In this document: positions 32,911 to 41,301 of the stretch, in pieces | Numbering within the stretch: position 1 is the stretch's first letter | Layout of the letters: each line of letters starts with the position of its first letter | Source of the DNA: RGIG6353 sp964650465 | GTDB lineage: Bacteria; Bacillota; Clostridia; Oscillospirales; SIG627 | Assembly (NCBI GenBank): GCA_964650465.1 | Contig: CAZYTA010000014.1 | Coordinates: 1-55,414 of the forward strand | Direction: 5' to 3' | Length of the DNA stretch: 55,414 bases | Notes under the pieces: generated by a model | What the model was told of the DNA's origin: nothing | Database searches by the model: none | Seen by the model: only the letters and a program-made list of their open reading frames with translations | Translations under genes and position numbers: made by a program

Positions 32911-34524
32911 TCAGTCGATTATTACTGCGGTTTCTGTGAAGTCGGATTCATCCTCGGGGATGTATTCGGCTTCTGTTTTTTCGTAGTAGTACACCTGCAC
33001 ATCTTGTTTTGGAGCTTCTTTTTTCAGGCTGTCAACCAGCGCCTTTATTTTGCTCCAATCCTTCGAGGTGTCGGCTATATACGCATAGGTGTGATAGTTT
33101 GAAGCATCATCCTCGCAGCGTATGCTCATTGAAATTGACATAAAGCTTTCAGCCTCTACTGCACGTGAGCTGTCATTTTCCGAAACCAGTTTATACAGCT
33201 CGGCAAGCTTTTGGGCTATACTGTCATTTACTTCAACTGCATAGTCTTGGTTGTATTGATTCAGCTCATCCACAAACTCATAGCTTACCCATTCCTCACG
33301 GTCATCGTATTGCATCGATACATTCATATAGCCCGATTCTATTTCGTCATAGTTGGGAGTTGGCTCCTTGTAGATGTGAAGTATATCCGCAACGAAAATT
33401 GAGCCTGCAAGAATTGTGAAAATGAGTATAAACAGCATATGGCGTGAGTGCTTGAAAACACCGTTGAAGCTCTTATTTGCAAAGGCATTGAAGATGATAA
33501 AGCCAAAGAACAGCGCCAGAAGCCCTCCGATTACGCACCAGATGAAGGAGCTTGTGATTGCCTCAAAGAAGGTGGCTCCCAAAAGAATTGCATCAAACAG
33601 CAACAGATATTGCATTGGGCGCACCATTTTCGTAAAGGGCAGTGTCTTTGAGCCGTTTTCATTTTTCTTTGCCGTGTACAGCAACATTCCCAAACCCACT
33701 AAAGCAACGGCAGCCACAGCTATGAGAATATAGCTGAGAAGGGTCATTTCAAGATAGCCCGATGCTGAAAAGATGTAGCGTATGAAGGGGGAGGTATAGG
33801 AGTATATCCAAGGGAAATGGTTAAGATACTCCATAAGGTCTGTATTGAAAAGCTGCAGACCCGAAACGGCAACGGCAAGCACTGTGCCGGGGATGTAGAA
33901 ATTGATAAGCAGATAGTTTACAACACCTGCAAAAACATTGCCTGCCGCCAAGGTGGCTATCATTGCAAACGCAATAAACAAGGCAAGAAACAGCAATATC
34001 GTTGCGATGACGGGAAGCTGTTCCAAAAGCATTTCTCCCAGTGTCATGGGCTTGTAATCCGCAATAAAATTCATCAGCAGAAGTCCGCCAAGCTGAGATA
34101 CCGCTATTGTGACAGCCGAATTTACAAAGGCTGTAATGTAGTTTGCTAAGAATATTTCTCCTCTGTTTACCGACAGTGAGTGGTAAAAGTCATTTCCGCT
34201 TTTGTCTCTCATAAAGCCGTTGAGTGAAAGAACAGCCAAAAATGCCAATATAAGGGCTGCCACTATGTACACCAGCGAGAAAACCGAATCCATACCGATA
34301 AGGTCCTCGTAGGTCTGCTCCATGCTGTACTTGTAGGACTCGTAGCGTTCGTAGTTCATAGCTATGCCGTATTGGTATCTGTTTTCTATGTCCGATATGG
34401 GCATTGCGCCGATGATACAGCCCAGCACCAGCATAACGATGAAGAGGATAAGGGGAATAGAGCGGTTGATTATATAGTTGTTCCTGATAAGAAGTCCTAT
34501 TTTTGAAAAGCTTATTTTTTTCAT
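32911..34524 (-). CDS. ABC-2 type transporter permease
   Basis: The 537-residue product has an N-terminal membrane segment (PLILFIVMLVLGCIIGAMPI, about 24-43), an extracytoplasmic loop, then about eight further hydrophobic segments to about residue 385, and a large C-terminal acidic extracytoplasmic domain (about 390-537). Membrane segments of this kind are found in permeases of YtrBCD-like and bacitracin-type exporters. It overlaps the ATPase gene by 4 nt. Substrate unknown; an antimicrobial-response or acetoin-related role is suggested only by analogy to the B. subtilis ytr operon. Confidence 0.85.
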   Translation of the reverse strand: MKKISFSKIGLLIRNNYIINRSIPLILFIVMLVLGCIIGAMPISDIENRYQYGIAMNYERYESYKYSMEQTYEDLIGMDSVFSLVYIVAALILAFLAVLSLNGFMRDKSGNDFYHSLSVNRGEIFLANYITAFVNSAVTIAVSQLGGLLLMNFIADYKPMTLGEMLLEQLPVIATILLFLALFIAFAMIATLAAGNVFAGVVNYLLINFYIPGTVLAVAVSGLQLFNTDLMEYLNHFPWIYSYTSPFIRYIFSASGYLEMTLLSYILIAVAAVALVGLGMLLYTAKKNENGSKTLPFTKMVRPMQYLLLFDAILLGATFFEAITSSFIWCVIGGLLALFFGFIIFNAFANKSFNGVFKHSRHMLFILIFTILAGSIFVADILHIYKEPTPNYDEIESGYMNVSMQYDDREEWVSYEFVDELNQYNQDYAVEVNDSIAQKLAELYKLVSENDSSRAVEAESFMSISMSIRCEDDASNYHTYAYIADTSKDWSKIKALVDSLKKEAPKQDVQVYYYEKTEAEYIPEDESDFTETAVIID

Positions 34525-35432
34525 TGTCTTGCACCCCTTTCCGCCTTTACACGGCTGACCTCAAGTGTGAATATCTCGTCAAGAGTAAGGTCAACACATT
34601 CGGAATACTGCAGTTTATTGTCTCCGATAAGCGAGAGCACCTTCTGCTGAACCTCATCCTCCTCAAATGCCGAAATAAAGGTCACAAGCTTTCCGCTTAT
34701 CTGGGTGAGAGTGGCAAAGTCCGAGAAAAGCTCGCAGGAGTCAATAGGTGCGACGAATATCATCTGGTACTTGTGCCAGCCCTGTACAATGTCATCAATG
34801 GTCTTGTGGATTATCAGCTCGCCGCCGTCAATGAGGCATACGCTGTCACATATTGTTTCGATATCTGACAGATTGTGAGAGGAGAGAACCACTGTTCTTT
34901 CGCTTTCCGCCACGCTGTCGGCTATCATTCTCTTTGCAAAGTCACGGGCAATGGGGTCAAGTCCGTCAAAGGTCTCGTCGAAGAACAGATATTCACTGCC
35001 CGAGCAGATGGAGAGTATTACCTCACCCTGTCTCTTCATGCCCTTTGAAAATGTGCTTATCTTACGGTTGGTGTCAAGGTTTATGGCACGGCACATTTCT
35101 TCAAAGCGCTGATGTGAAAAATCGGGATAAAAGCGCTTGTACAGCTTTGCCATGTCCTTGAGTGTAAAGTGGGGTATGAGATACTGCTCGTCGGAAACGA
35201 AGGATATTCTTGCCTTTATTCTGTCGTTTTCAAATACATCCTCGCCGTCAATGTATACGCTTCCCTTATCAGGTCTGTAAATGCCCGACATTATTCTGAG
35301 AAGTGTGGATTTTCCTGCTCCGTTGGTTCCGATAAGACCGAGAACGGAGCCTTTTTTTATGTCCATGGAAACGCTTTTCAGTGATTCCACGTTGTTGTCG
35401 TATTTTTTCGATACGCTGTCAATTTTTATCAT
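34521..35432 (-). CDS. ABC transporter ATPase, YtrB-like
   Basis: The 303-residue product has Walker A GTNGAGKST near residue 35-43, the signature region FSKGMKRQ near 125, Walker B YLFFDETFDGLD near 147 and the switch His in SSHNLSD near 185. The signature FSKGM replaces LSGGQ, as in several drug-efflux ABC-2 ATPases. A C-terminal extension (about 215-303) follows. The ATG overlaps the regulator gene by 14 nt. Confidence 0.93.
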   Translation of the reverse strand: MIKIDSVSKKYDNNVESLKSVSMDIKKGSVLGLIGTNGAGKSTLLRIMSGIYRPDKGSVYIDGEDVFENDRIKARISFVSDEQYLIPHFTLKDMAKLYKRFYPDFSHQRFEEMCRAINLDTNRKISTFSKGMKRQGEVILSICSGSEYLFFDETFDGLDPIARDFAKRMIADSVAESERTVVLSSHNLSDIETICDSVCLIDGGELIIHKTIDDIVQGWHKYQMIFVAPIDSCELFSDFATLTQISGKLVTFISAFEEDEVQQKVLSLIGDNKLQYSECVDLTLDEIFTLEVSRVKAERGARQ

Positions 35433-35805
35433 CGTTACTGCCCTCCTTGTACAGTAGGTTTACTCTTTCAATGACTGTTTCTCTGTCGATTCCCGATTCC
35501 ATTAATTCACTCAGCAGTGCGTCAAGCTTTTCCAGTGCCTCCGAGGATTTTTTTACCTGTATTGCCGTCAGGTCATCCTCTACAAAGCATCCTCTGCCTG
35601 TTACGGTGTAGGTCAGCCCCTCACGTTCAAGCTCGGTATATGAACGCTGTATGGTGTTGGGGTTGATACCCAGCTCCGAGGCAAGGCTTCTGACCGAGGG
35701 GAGCTGTTCACCAGGTGCCCACACGCCCATAAGTATCTGCTTTTTCAGCTGGTCGCGAATCTGCTCCCAGATTGGCACTCCGCTTTTCGGATTAATTGGT
35801 ATCAT
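35419..35805 (-). CDS. GntR-family regulator, YtrA subfamily
   Basis: The 128-residue product has a winged helix-turn-helix at about 10-75 (PIWEQIRDQLKKQILMGVW, LPSVRSLASELGINPNTIQ) and only a short helical C-terminus, which defines the YtrA subfamily. Such regulators repress their own ABC-transporter operon. A 27-bp palindrome at the promoter is the probable operator. It is the first gene of a three-gene operon. The ligand is unknown. Confidence 0.93.
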   Translation of the reverse strand: MIPINPKSGVPIWEQIRDQLKKQILMGVWAPGEQLPSVRSLASELGINPNTIQRSYTELEREGLTYTVTGRGCFVEDDLTAIQVKKSSEALEKLDALLSELMESGIDRETVIERVNLLYKEGSNDDKN

Positions 35806-35828
35806 TTACTCTCTCCTTTCTTGCTTAC

Positions 35829-35931
35829 TTGAAATTACTCAAAAACAACCTCGCCGTTTTACTTTGTCCGGGTGAATACCATGGATTACAACAGGCGAGA
35901 ATTGCCTGCGGCGGCTCGCCGCTTTTTTTTG
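35829..35931 (-). repeat. Two-hairpin intergenic repeat, copy 6
   Basis: Minus-oriented copy in the 5' leader of the GntR gene; hairpin I has changed to GCGGCGAGCCGC, stem II is kept (CTCGCC/GGCGAG). Together with copy 1 it shows that hairpin I varies while remaining paired. Confidence 0.8.
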
Positions 35932-35937
35932 TGTATT

Positions 35938-35964
35938 AAGTGTACTAATCGTATTAGTACACTT
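35938..35964. promoter_or_regulatory. Operator for the YtrA-type regulator
   Basis: AAGTGTACTAAT, CGT, then ATTAGTACACTT: a perfect 12-3-12 inverted repeat placed over the expected transcription start of the GntR gene (3 nt downstream of the -10). The sequence strongly resembles the GTGTACTAAT half-sites known for YtrA-family operators. Confidence 0.88.
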
Positions 35965-35966
35965 GC

Positions 35967-35995
35967 ATAATATCATATACGGTGGCATTTGTCAA
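35967..35995 (-). promoter_or_regulatory. Promoter of the GntR-ABC operon
   Basis: TTGACA (35990-35995) and TATTAT (35967-35972), 17-nt spacer, minus strand. The operator directly follows the -10, so repressor binding would block initiation. Confidence 0.85.
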
Positions 35996-36017
35996 TATAT
36001 ATTAAGAAAATTTTTTA

Positions 36018-36073
36018 AAAAAAGATGTCAGGTAGATGTCAGGTAAATGTCATTGTATGTCATGCTTCATGTG
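36018..36073 (+). repeat. ATGTCA box array, upstream copy of the 19.3-kb spaced direct repeat
   Basis: Four ATGTCA boxes lie on one strand at periods of 11, 11 and 10 bp. The first 49 nt (36018-36066) are identical to 55359-55407, and the remaining bases to the window end agree except for three. It stands between the GntR promoter and the leader of the particle cassette. Boxes on one face of the helix suggest binding by several copies of one protein. Confidence 0.85.
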
Positions 36074-36081
36074 TGCTAAAG

Positions 36082-36196
36082 TATATGCGTCGGAGGTGAG
36101 GAGAAGCCGAAAGCGGCAAAAATCGGCAAGGGTGAGCCGAGGGGAGCCGTTACCCGGGCGGTTTTTCCAAGACAGCCTTCCGACGGAGCATCATAT
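36082..36196 (+). ncRNA. Possible structured leader RNA of the particle cassette
   Basis: A closing stem joins ATATGC (36083-36088) with GCATCATAT (36188-36196, one bulge) and GTCGGAGG (36089-36096) with CCTTCCGAC (36176-36184). Inside are a hairpin GCCGAAAGCGGC (36106-36117) and a nested arm AAAAATCG/CGGTTTTT with inner stem GGGTGA/TTACCC. It ends about 30 nt before the portal start codon. I do not recognise a riboswitch or phage RNA family. Pairing was done by eye. Confidence 0.5.
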
Positions 36197-36227
36197 CCTA
36201 TGACTGCGAGAAAGGAGGCGAAAAGGA

Positions 36228-37811
36228 ATGAAGTTCAAAAGAAAAGAAGAGATATCTGAGGACTGGCGGCTGCTTGAGGCGGGGCGTGACTACAACAGAC
36301 AGATAAACCTGTATGAGACTGTAAACAAAAACGAGCGCTTCTGGCGCGGCGACCAGTGGAACGGAGTCCGAAGCGGAGGGCTTCCCACACCTGTGTTTAA
36401 TATCTTCAAGAGAGTTATAGGCTATTTCGTGTCCAACATCATGTCGGCAAAAATTGCCTTGAAGATAGACGCAGAGAGTGCAGGGGTCATTTACCGCAAA
36501 GAGGTGCGTGACGACCTGACGAGAGTGTCGGGACTTCTTACCTCGTATCTGAATTACAGATTTGACAAGGACGGAATAACATCGCTTCTGTATGAGGGCG
36601 TCAAGGACGCATCCCTCAGCGGAGATATGTTCCTGTATGTGTACTGGGACAGCGCAAAGCCTACCCTTCAGGACTGTAAGGGTGATTTTTCCACAAAGCT
36701 TCTTGACTCCACCAACGTGTTTTTCGGAGACGTAAATACCTCGGAGGTTCAGAGTCAGCCCTACATTCTTATTTCGGGCAGAGCGCTGGTGGATTCACTC
36801 AAGGCAGAGGCGAGGGCAAACGGCGTTAGCGAGCAGGAAATTGAAAGAATTGCCTCGGACAGCGATACGCAGGACGAGGCAGGGGACAACGGAAAGAGCG
36901 AGCTTCGTGACACCAAGTGCACCTATGTCATAAAGCTTTACCGCAAGGACGGTACCATTCATTACCGCAAGAGCACAAGGGGATGTGTTATTACGGGTGA
37001 TGTGGATACCAGACTTACGCTGTACCCCATAGTCCTTATGAACTGGGACAAAACAAAAAATTCCTATCACGGAACCGCCGCGGCAACAGGGCTTATTGAA
37101 AATCAGTTGTACATCAATAAGGCGTTTGCAATGGTAATGAAGCATATGATAAATGTTTCCTTCTCCAAGGTTGTCTACAATTCCAACGTCATTGACGAGT
37201 GGACAAACGAGGTGGGTGAAGCGATAGGTGTCAACGGACCGGTTGACAGGGTGGCAGAGGTGCTGTCACCGGGAGTTATGCAGTCGGGCTTCCTTGACGT
37301 TATAACTCTGACCATGAATATGACAAGGGAGCTTATGGGCGCAACCGATGCCGCACTGGGCAATGTTGAAGCCAATAATACATCGGCAATTCTTGCCCTG
37401 CAGGAATCGTCGTCTGTTCCCCTCGAAATTCAGAAGAGAGCACTTTACACGGCTGTGGAGCAGCTTGGCATGATATGGCTTGACTACATTCTCCACTACT
37501 ACAACCGTCACCGCATGATGATGTGGAGAGAGAACGGTGAGCTGTGCGGCTCTATGATGGATGTATCGCATTACAGCGATGTACTGTTCAGCTGCAGTGT
37601 GAATGCAGGTATGACAGGCTATTGGAGCGAGGTGGCAAGCCTCAACACTCTGGAAAATCTGCTGAAAAACGGGCTTATTACCCTTGAGCAGTATCTTGAA
37701 AGGCTTCCCGAGGGGTATATTACAGCCAAGGATGCTCTTATTGAGGACTGCAGAAAAAGAGCTCAGCTTGCAAGAGAGGAGGAAGCATATGAAGGTAAGA
37801 CAGGCTTTTGA
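36228..37811 (+). CDS. Podovirus-type portal protein (P22-like)
   Basis: The 527-residue product fits the P22-like portal family: an N-terminal helical block with the phage portal hallmark NERFWRGDQWNG near residue 34-45, YVYWDS near 145, a central GTAAATGLIENQLYINKAF segment near 283-301 and a long helical C-terminal barrel region (TNMTRELMG-type helix, SSVPLEIQKRALY). Portals form the dodecameric vertex ring through which DNA passes. It is shorter than the P22 portal but typical for Firmicute podoviruses. AAAGGAGG lies upstream. No terminase precedes it, which is abnormal. Base composition resembles that of the neighbours. Confidence 0.85.
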   Translation: MKFKRKEEISEDWRLLEAGRDYNRQINLYETVNKNERFWRGDQWNGVRSGGLPTPVFNIFKRVIGYFVSNIMSAKIALKIDAESAGVIYRKEVRDDLTRVSGLLTSYLNYRFDKDGITSLLYEGVKDASLSGDMFLYVYWDSAKPTLQDCKGDFSTKLLDSTNVFFGDVNTSEVQSQPYILISGRALVDSLKAEARANGVSEQEIERIASDSDTQDEAGDNGKSELRDTKCTYVIKLYRKDGTIHYRKSTRGCVITGDVDTRLTLYPIVLMNWDKTKNSYHGTAAATGLIENQLYINKAFAMVMKHMINVSFSKVVYNSNVIDEWTNEVGEAIGVNGPVDRVAEVLSPGVMQSGFLDVITLTMNMTRELMGATDAALGNVEANNTSAILALQESSSVPLEIQKRALYTAVEQLGMIWLDYILHYYNRHRMMMWRENGELCGSMMDVSHYSDVLFSCSVNAGMTGYWSEVASLNTLENLLKNGLITLEQYLERLPEGYITAKDALIEDCRKRAQLAREEEAYEGKTGF

Positions 37812-38187
37812 GAGAGCAATGGCACTTATTAACGAAAGGGACTCGGGAGGAGCATACCACAGTGACGTGGCAGATTTTGAAAAGAATGCCCCCGAGATTG
37901 TAAACTCCATCGTTACATTGCTGTGGCTTGATGACTGCGTGTTGAGAAATGTTGCCGTCAGGGATGTTTCGTGGGATTTTCAGCCTGTGAGAACAATGGA
38001 CGACGATATTCCGCTTCACGATGCACTTGCATCCTCGGTGCTTCCTCTTGCGCTGGCGTCCTTTCTCTTGCTTGAGGAGGACGGTGCGAGAGCGGATTAT
38101 TTCTTCCGCCGTTATTCGGAGGCTAAGCTGGCTACTGTTTCCGCCTTTGCCTCGGCTGAGCGGCGCTCGGTAAGAAATGTCTATTAA
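37789..38187 (+). CDS. Small cassette protein, possible head-tail connector
   Basis: The product is 132 residues from ATG 37789, 23 nt inside the portal gene, with GAGGAGG 7 nt upstream. It is mostly helical (FERAMALINERD, EIVNSIVTLLWLDDCVLRNV, DALASSVLPLALASFLLL), compact and without membrane segments. Size, helicity and place between portal and nozzle genes match head-completion/connector proteins such as P22 gp4, but I see no diagnostic motif. Function is inference from position. Confidence 0.6.
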   Translation: MKVRQAFERAMALINERDSGGAYHSDVADFEKNAPEIVNSIVTLLWLDDCVLRNVAVRDVSWDFQPVRTMDDDIPLHDALASSVLPLALASFLLLEEDGARADYFFRRYSEAKLATVSAFASAERRSVRNVY

Positions 38188-38198
38188 GGAGGTGCTCT

Positions 38199-39944
38199 AT
38201 GGCACATGATTTCAGAACCGTTATAGACAAATTCTTAGGGCTTCATCAAAGCATTCAGGGCGAGGGAAGATTAAAGAAGGGCGAGAGCCCCGCAATGAAA
38301 AATCTCACCGTCACACCCGATTACACTCTGATTCAGCGAAACGGCTGGAAAAGAATGTCGGATACATCGGGAGCGGGCAGAGCAATTTATGCGGATAGGG
38401 ATGTAATATGGGTAGTTGATGACAGGGTATACCTAAGGCTTGAGAGCGGTGAGGAATACGAAATAGGCTGTTTGGAAACCGCTGAGGGGCAGGTGAGTAT
38501 ATTCCCGTTTAATTCCTCGGTTTACTTTCTTGACGGAAAGCAGATAAAGGTATGGAACGGCGAAAGCTTCAAAAATCTTAATGCTTACGTGCCACTGATA
38601 GCTGTATCCTGTGACTATCTGGGGGCAGGCATTCCCTTCGAGGAGGTAAATTTGCTCACGGGTACAAAGCGTCAGACCTTTTCGCCCGACGGAATTCATT
38701 CCTGTTTTCAGCTTGCAGAAACGGATATTGACAGAGTTGACAGTGTAAGTGTGTTTGGTGAGACGGTTTCGGCGGCATCTTACAATGTGGATACACAAAG
38801 GGGTACTGTTGAATTTAATATTGTACCCGAGGTATCCGCTCCCAACTGTCTGGAGATAACCTTTACCAAAGCAAATACCGATTCGGATTTTATTAACCGT
38901 ATGAGATACGCTCAAGCATACGGAGGGGGAAACGATACAGTGATATTTCTTTGGGGAGACAGGGAAAATCCCTCGCTTATAAGATATTCCGGAGTGCATG
39001 ACGGTATTTCGGGAATGGATTATTTTCCCGAGCTGAACTTTAACCGTATAGGCAGCACAGGCAGGATAACCTCCGTGCTTACCCAGTATGATAAGCTGAT
39101 GGTATTTACAGAGGACGGCGCATTTCAGTGCAGTGAGGAGAAAACCTCTGACAGCAGCGGAATGGAGCGCAAGATGTACCCTGTAAAAACGGTTTCCACT
39201 CAGGTAGGCTGTGAGGCATCGGGCTTTGCAAGGCTTATTGACAACCTTCCCGTAACCCTTTCTTCGTCGGGGCTTTACCGTTGGCGTTCGTCATCTGTAA
39301 GAGATGAAAGAAATGCCGAGGAGATTGGCGAAAGGATAAGGCAGGGGCTTAAGGAAATGGGCACAGAGGGGGTACGCTCCTTTGATAAGGCAGGAGAGTC
39401 CGAGCTGTTTATATGGAAGGGTGAGAAGGTATATGTATATAACTATGCTCTTGATCTCTTTTACTATTACGAGGGCTTTGATGCGGCGGAATTTGCCTGT
39501 GACCGAAAGGGCGGTGTGTGGTTCGTAAGAAATGACGGTATGCTTTGTGCCATGTCAGACGAAAGGCTGGATGACGGTAAGGCGATTGGCTTTTCCTGGG
39601 AAACGGGCTATGATGAGCATTCCGGTCTTGATACAAAAAATGTACACCGTTTGGAGTTTGAGCTTCTTCCCATAAGCTCCACGAGCTTTGGCTTTGTGTG
39701 GGTTTCCGAGAGACTTACGGGAAGGCATGAAACTCTGGAAATAAAATACAGTGTTTCGGATTTTAACAATACGGATTTCAGTGCATTTACTTTTGCTACG
39801 GCAACAACACCGGTCAGACTTCACAAAAGAATAAAGACCAAGCGTACAAGAGGCTTTAAGCTGATGATAGAAAATGACGGAGACAGAGGTGATTTTCATC
39901 TGCTCAGTCTTGCTGTTGTCGGCAGAATAAGCGACACACAATAA
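38199..39944 (+). CDS. Tail hub/nozzle-like beta-propeller protein
   Basis: The 581-residue product is almost all beta strand with recurring blades of the form D-x-x-W-V-V/W-F-V-R-N-D-G (for example DVIWVVDDRVYL, GGVWFVRNDGML). The N-terminus FLGLHQSIQGEGRLKKGESP has the pattern of P22 gp10 and T7 gp12-like nozzle proteins, which start by listing enclosed data after 'GGLN...LKPGE'. Such proteins cap the portal and hold packaged DNA. GGAGG lies 6 nt upstream. This assignment is by fold pattern and position. Confidence 0.7.
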   Translation: MAHDFRTVIDKFLGLHQSIQGEGRLKKGESPAMKNLTVTPDYTLIQRNGWKRMSDTSGAGRAIYADRDVIWVVDDRVYLRLESGEEYEIGCLETAEGQVSIFPFNSSVYFLDGKQIKVWNGESFKNLNAYVPLIAVSCDYLGAGIPFEEVNLLTGTKRQTFSPDGIHSCFQLAETDIDRVDSVSVFGETVSAASYNVDTQRGTVEFNIVPEVSAPNCLEITFTKANTDSDFINRMRYAQAYGGGNDTVIFLWGDRENPSLIRYSGVHDGISGMDYFPELNFNRIGSTGRITSVLTQYDKLMVFTEDGAFQCSEEKTSDSSGMERKMYPVKTVSTQVGCEASGFARLIDNLPVTLSSSGLYRWRSSSVRDERNAEEIGERIRQGLKEMGTEGVRSFDKAGESELFIWKGEKVYVYNYALDLFYYYEGFDAAEFACDRKGGVWFVRNDGMLCAMSDERLDDGKAIGFSWETGYDEHSGLDTKNVHRLEFELLPISSTSFGFVWVSERLTGRHETLEIKYSVSDFNNTDFSAFTFATATTPVRLHKRIKTKRTRGFKLMIENDGDRGDFHLLSLAVVGRISDTQ

Positions 39945-39965
39945 ACAACAAGAAAGGAAAAAGAA

Positions 39966-40385
39966 ATGAACAAAGAGACTGAAAAGCTTCTGTCTGAGCT
40001 TAACATAGAAAATGCAGACAGGCTGGAGCTTGAGGAGCTTCGCCGTGACAAGGCTCTCAAGGCTAATCTTGAAAAGGAGCTTGAGGTGCTTATGGCGGTT
40101 TTCCCCGAAATTACAGCCGATGATATACCCGATGAGGTGTTTGAACGCTGTGACAACGGAAACGGACTTGCCGCACAGTATGCTCTTCACTATGTAACAT
40201 CTCAGAAGAAGAAGGAAGAGACACAGAAAAACAATGAGGAGAATGCCAAGTCGGCACCTCCCGAAATACACAATTCAGAGGATGAGGCGTTTTTCACTCC
40301 CGAAGCGGTAAAGGCTATGAGTGACGATGAGATACGCCGCAACTACAAAGCAATAATGAAGTCCATGGAAAAATGGACAAACTGA
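39966..40385 (+). CDS. Capsid scaffolding protein
   Basis: The 139-residue product is highly charged and helical: LEELRRDKALKANLEKELEV near the start, an acidic disordered centre (about 85-110) and a C-terminal helix (FTPEAVKAMSDDEIRRNYKA) ending with MEKW. This layout and its position directly before the coat gene are typical of phage scaffolding proteins, whose C-terminus binds the coat protein during assembly. Confidence 0.78.
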   Translation: MNKETEKLLSELNIENADRLELEELRRDKALKANLEKELEVLMAVFPEITADDIPDEVFERCDNGNGLAAQYALHYVTSQKKKEETQKNNEENAKSAPPEIHNSEDEAFFTPEAVKAMSDDEIRRNYKAIMKSMEKWTN

Positions 40386-40411
40386 TTTTTTAAACAGAAA
40401 GGAAAAATAAT

Positions 40412-41239
40412 ATGGCTATTACAAATTTTATACCTACAGTTTGGAGCGAAACACTTTATGAGGAGCTTCAGAAGAATTATGTCGGAGTCAAGCTCTGCTC
40501 AAGAGATTTTGAGGGCGACATCAAGCACCAGGGCGACCGAGTTAAGATAAACGGTCTGGGTCCTGTAACAGTTTTCAACTATACCAAAAATTCGGATATG
40601 CCTGCGCCTGAGGTACTTTCCGACAACACAAGAACACTTATCATCGACCAGGCGAAGGGCTTTAACTTCTGTATCGACAGCATTGACGATGTACAGTCCT
40701 CTCCAAAGCTTATTCAGGCAGCCATGAAGAAGGCGGCTGATGCGCTCAGCGATGAGGCTGACAAGTACATTTATTCTCTTGTTGACGACACTGTATCCTG
40801 CGTTACCGCAGACAGCCCCGACAGCACAACCATTATGAAGTATTTGTCTGATGTGAGACGTATTCTCATGGAGAACAATGTTCCCAATTCCGCAAGAATT
40901 TCTCTTGAAGTACCTCCTGCGGTTGAACAGCTTCTTATTATGGCAAATCTTCTCACCGATACAAACAACTCTTCTGCTCTTTCAAAGGGCTATATCGGAA
41001 AAATGATGGGCTTTGATATTTATGTTTCAAACAATATTGAGCTTAAGAACGGAGTTTACAGATGTATCGCACGAACCGAAAGGGCTATTGCTTTTGCAGA
41101 GCAGATCAATTCAATCAAGCCCTATGAGCCTGAGCTCAGAAACGGCACTGCGGTTAAGGGTCTCCATCTTTACGGCGCAAAGATTGTATACCCCAAGGAA
41201 ATGGTATACTTTGATGTTGCGCCCGCAGAGGCGGCTTAA
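40412..41239 (+). CDS. Major capsid protein, P22-coat-like
   Basis: The 275-residue product starts MAITNFIPTVWSETLYEELQ, the N-terminus typical of P22-type coat proteins in Firmicute phages, and continues with DFEGDIKHQGDRVKINGLGP, FCIDSIDDVQS and the helix LSDEADKYIYSLVDD. It has the HK97 fold in this family. Length agrees with short coat proteins without a large insertion domain. It is followed by a hairpin that may stabilise or limit transcripts. High-expression features (AAAGGA site, regular codons) fit a structural protein. Confidence 0.87.
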   Translation: MAITNFIPTVWSETLYEELQKNYVGVKLCSRDFEGDIKHQGDRVKINGLGPVTVFNYTKNSDMPAPEVLSDNTRTLIIDQAKGFNFCIDSIDDVQSSPKLIQAAMKKAADALSDEADKYIYSLVDDTVSCVTADSPDSTTIMKYLSDVRRILMENNVPNSARISLEVPPAVEQLLIMANLLTDTNNSSALSKGYIGKMMGFDIYVSNNIELKNGVYRCIARTERAIAFAEQINSIKPYEPELRNGTAVKGLHLYGAKIVYPKEMVYFDVAPAEAA

Positions 41240-41253
41240 CACAATACTTGTAA

Positions 41254-41284
41254 GGGATACCCCGTCTTTATGATGGGGTATTCC
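41254..41284 (+). terminator. Stem-loop after the coat gene
   Basis: A 13-bp stem (41254-41266 with 41272-41284, including two G-T pairs) and loop TTTAT, without a T run. It sits between the coat and appendage genes. It may act as an RNA stabiliser or weak terminator that raises coat expression over the genes after it. Confidence 0.5.
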
Positions 41285-41301
41285 GGAAAAGGAGAGGTTT
41301 T

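Noticed and set aside
36082..36196. Known riboswitch (cyclic-di-GMP, TPP, cobalamin, M-box) or group II intron domain
   Set aside because: Conserved cores of these families are absent; only generic stems and GNRA-like loops are seen.
37684..37788. Longer N-terminus for the connector-like protein
   Set aside because: The extension is the portal gene in another frame; GAGGAGG points to ATG 37789.
41254..41284. Full intrinsic terminator after the coat gene
   Set aside because: The stem has no following T run and an open cassette gene follows, so it is only a stem-loop of uncertain effect.
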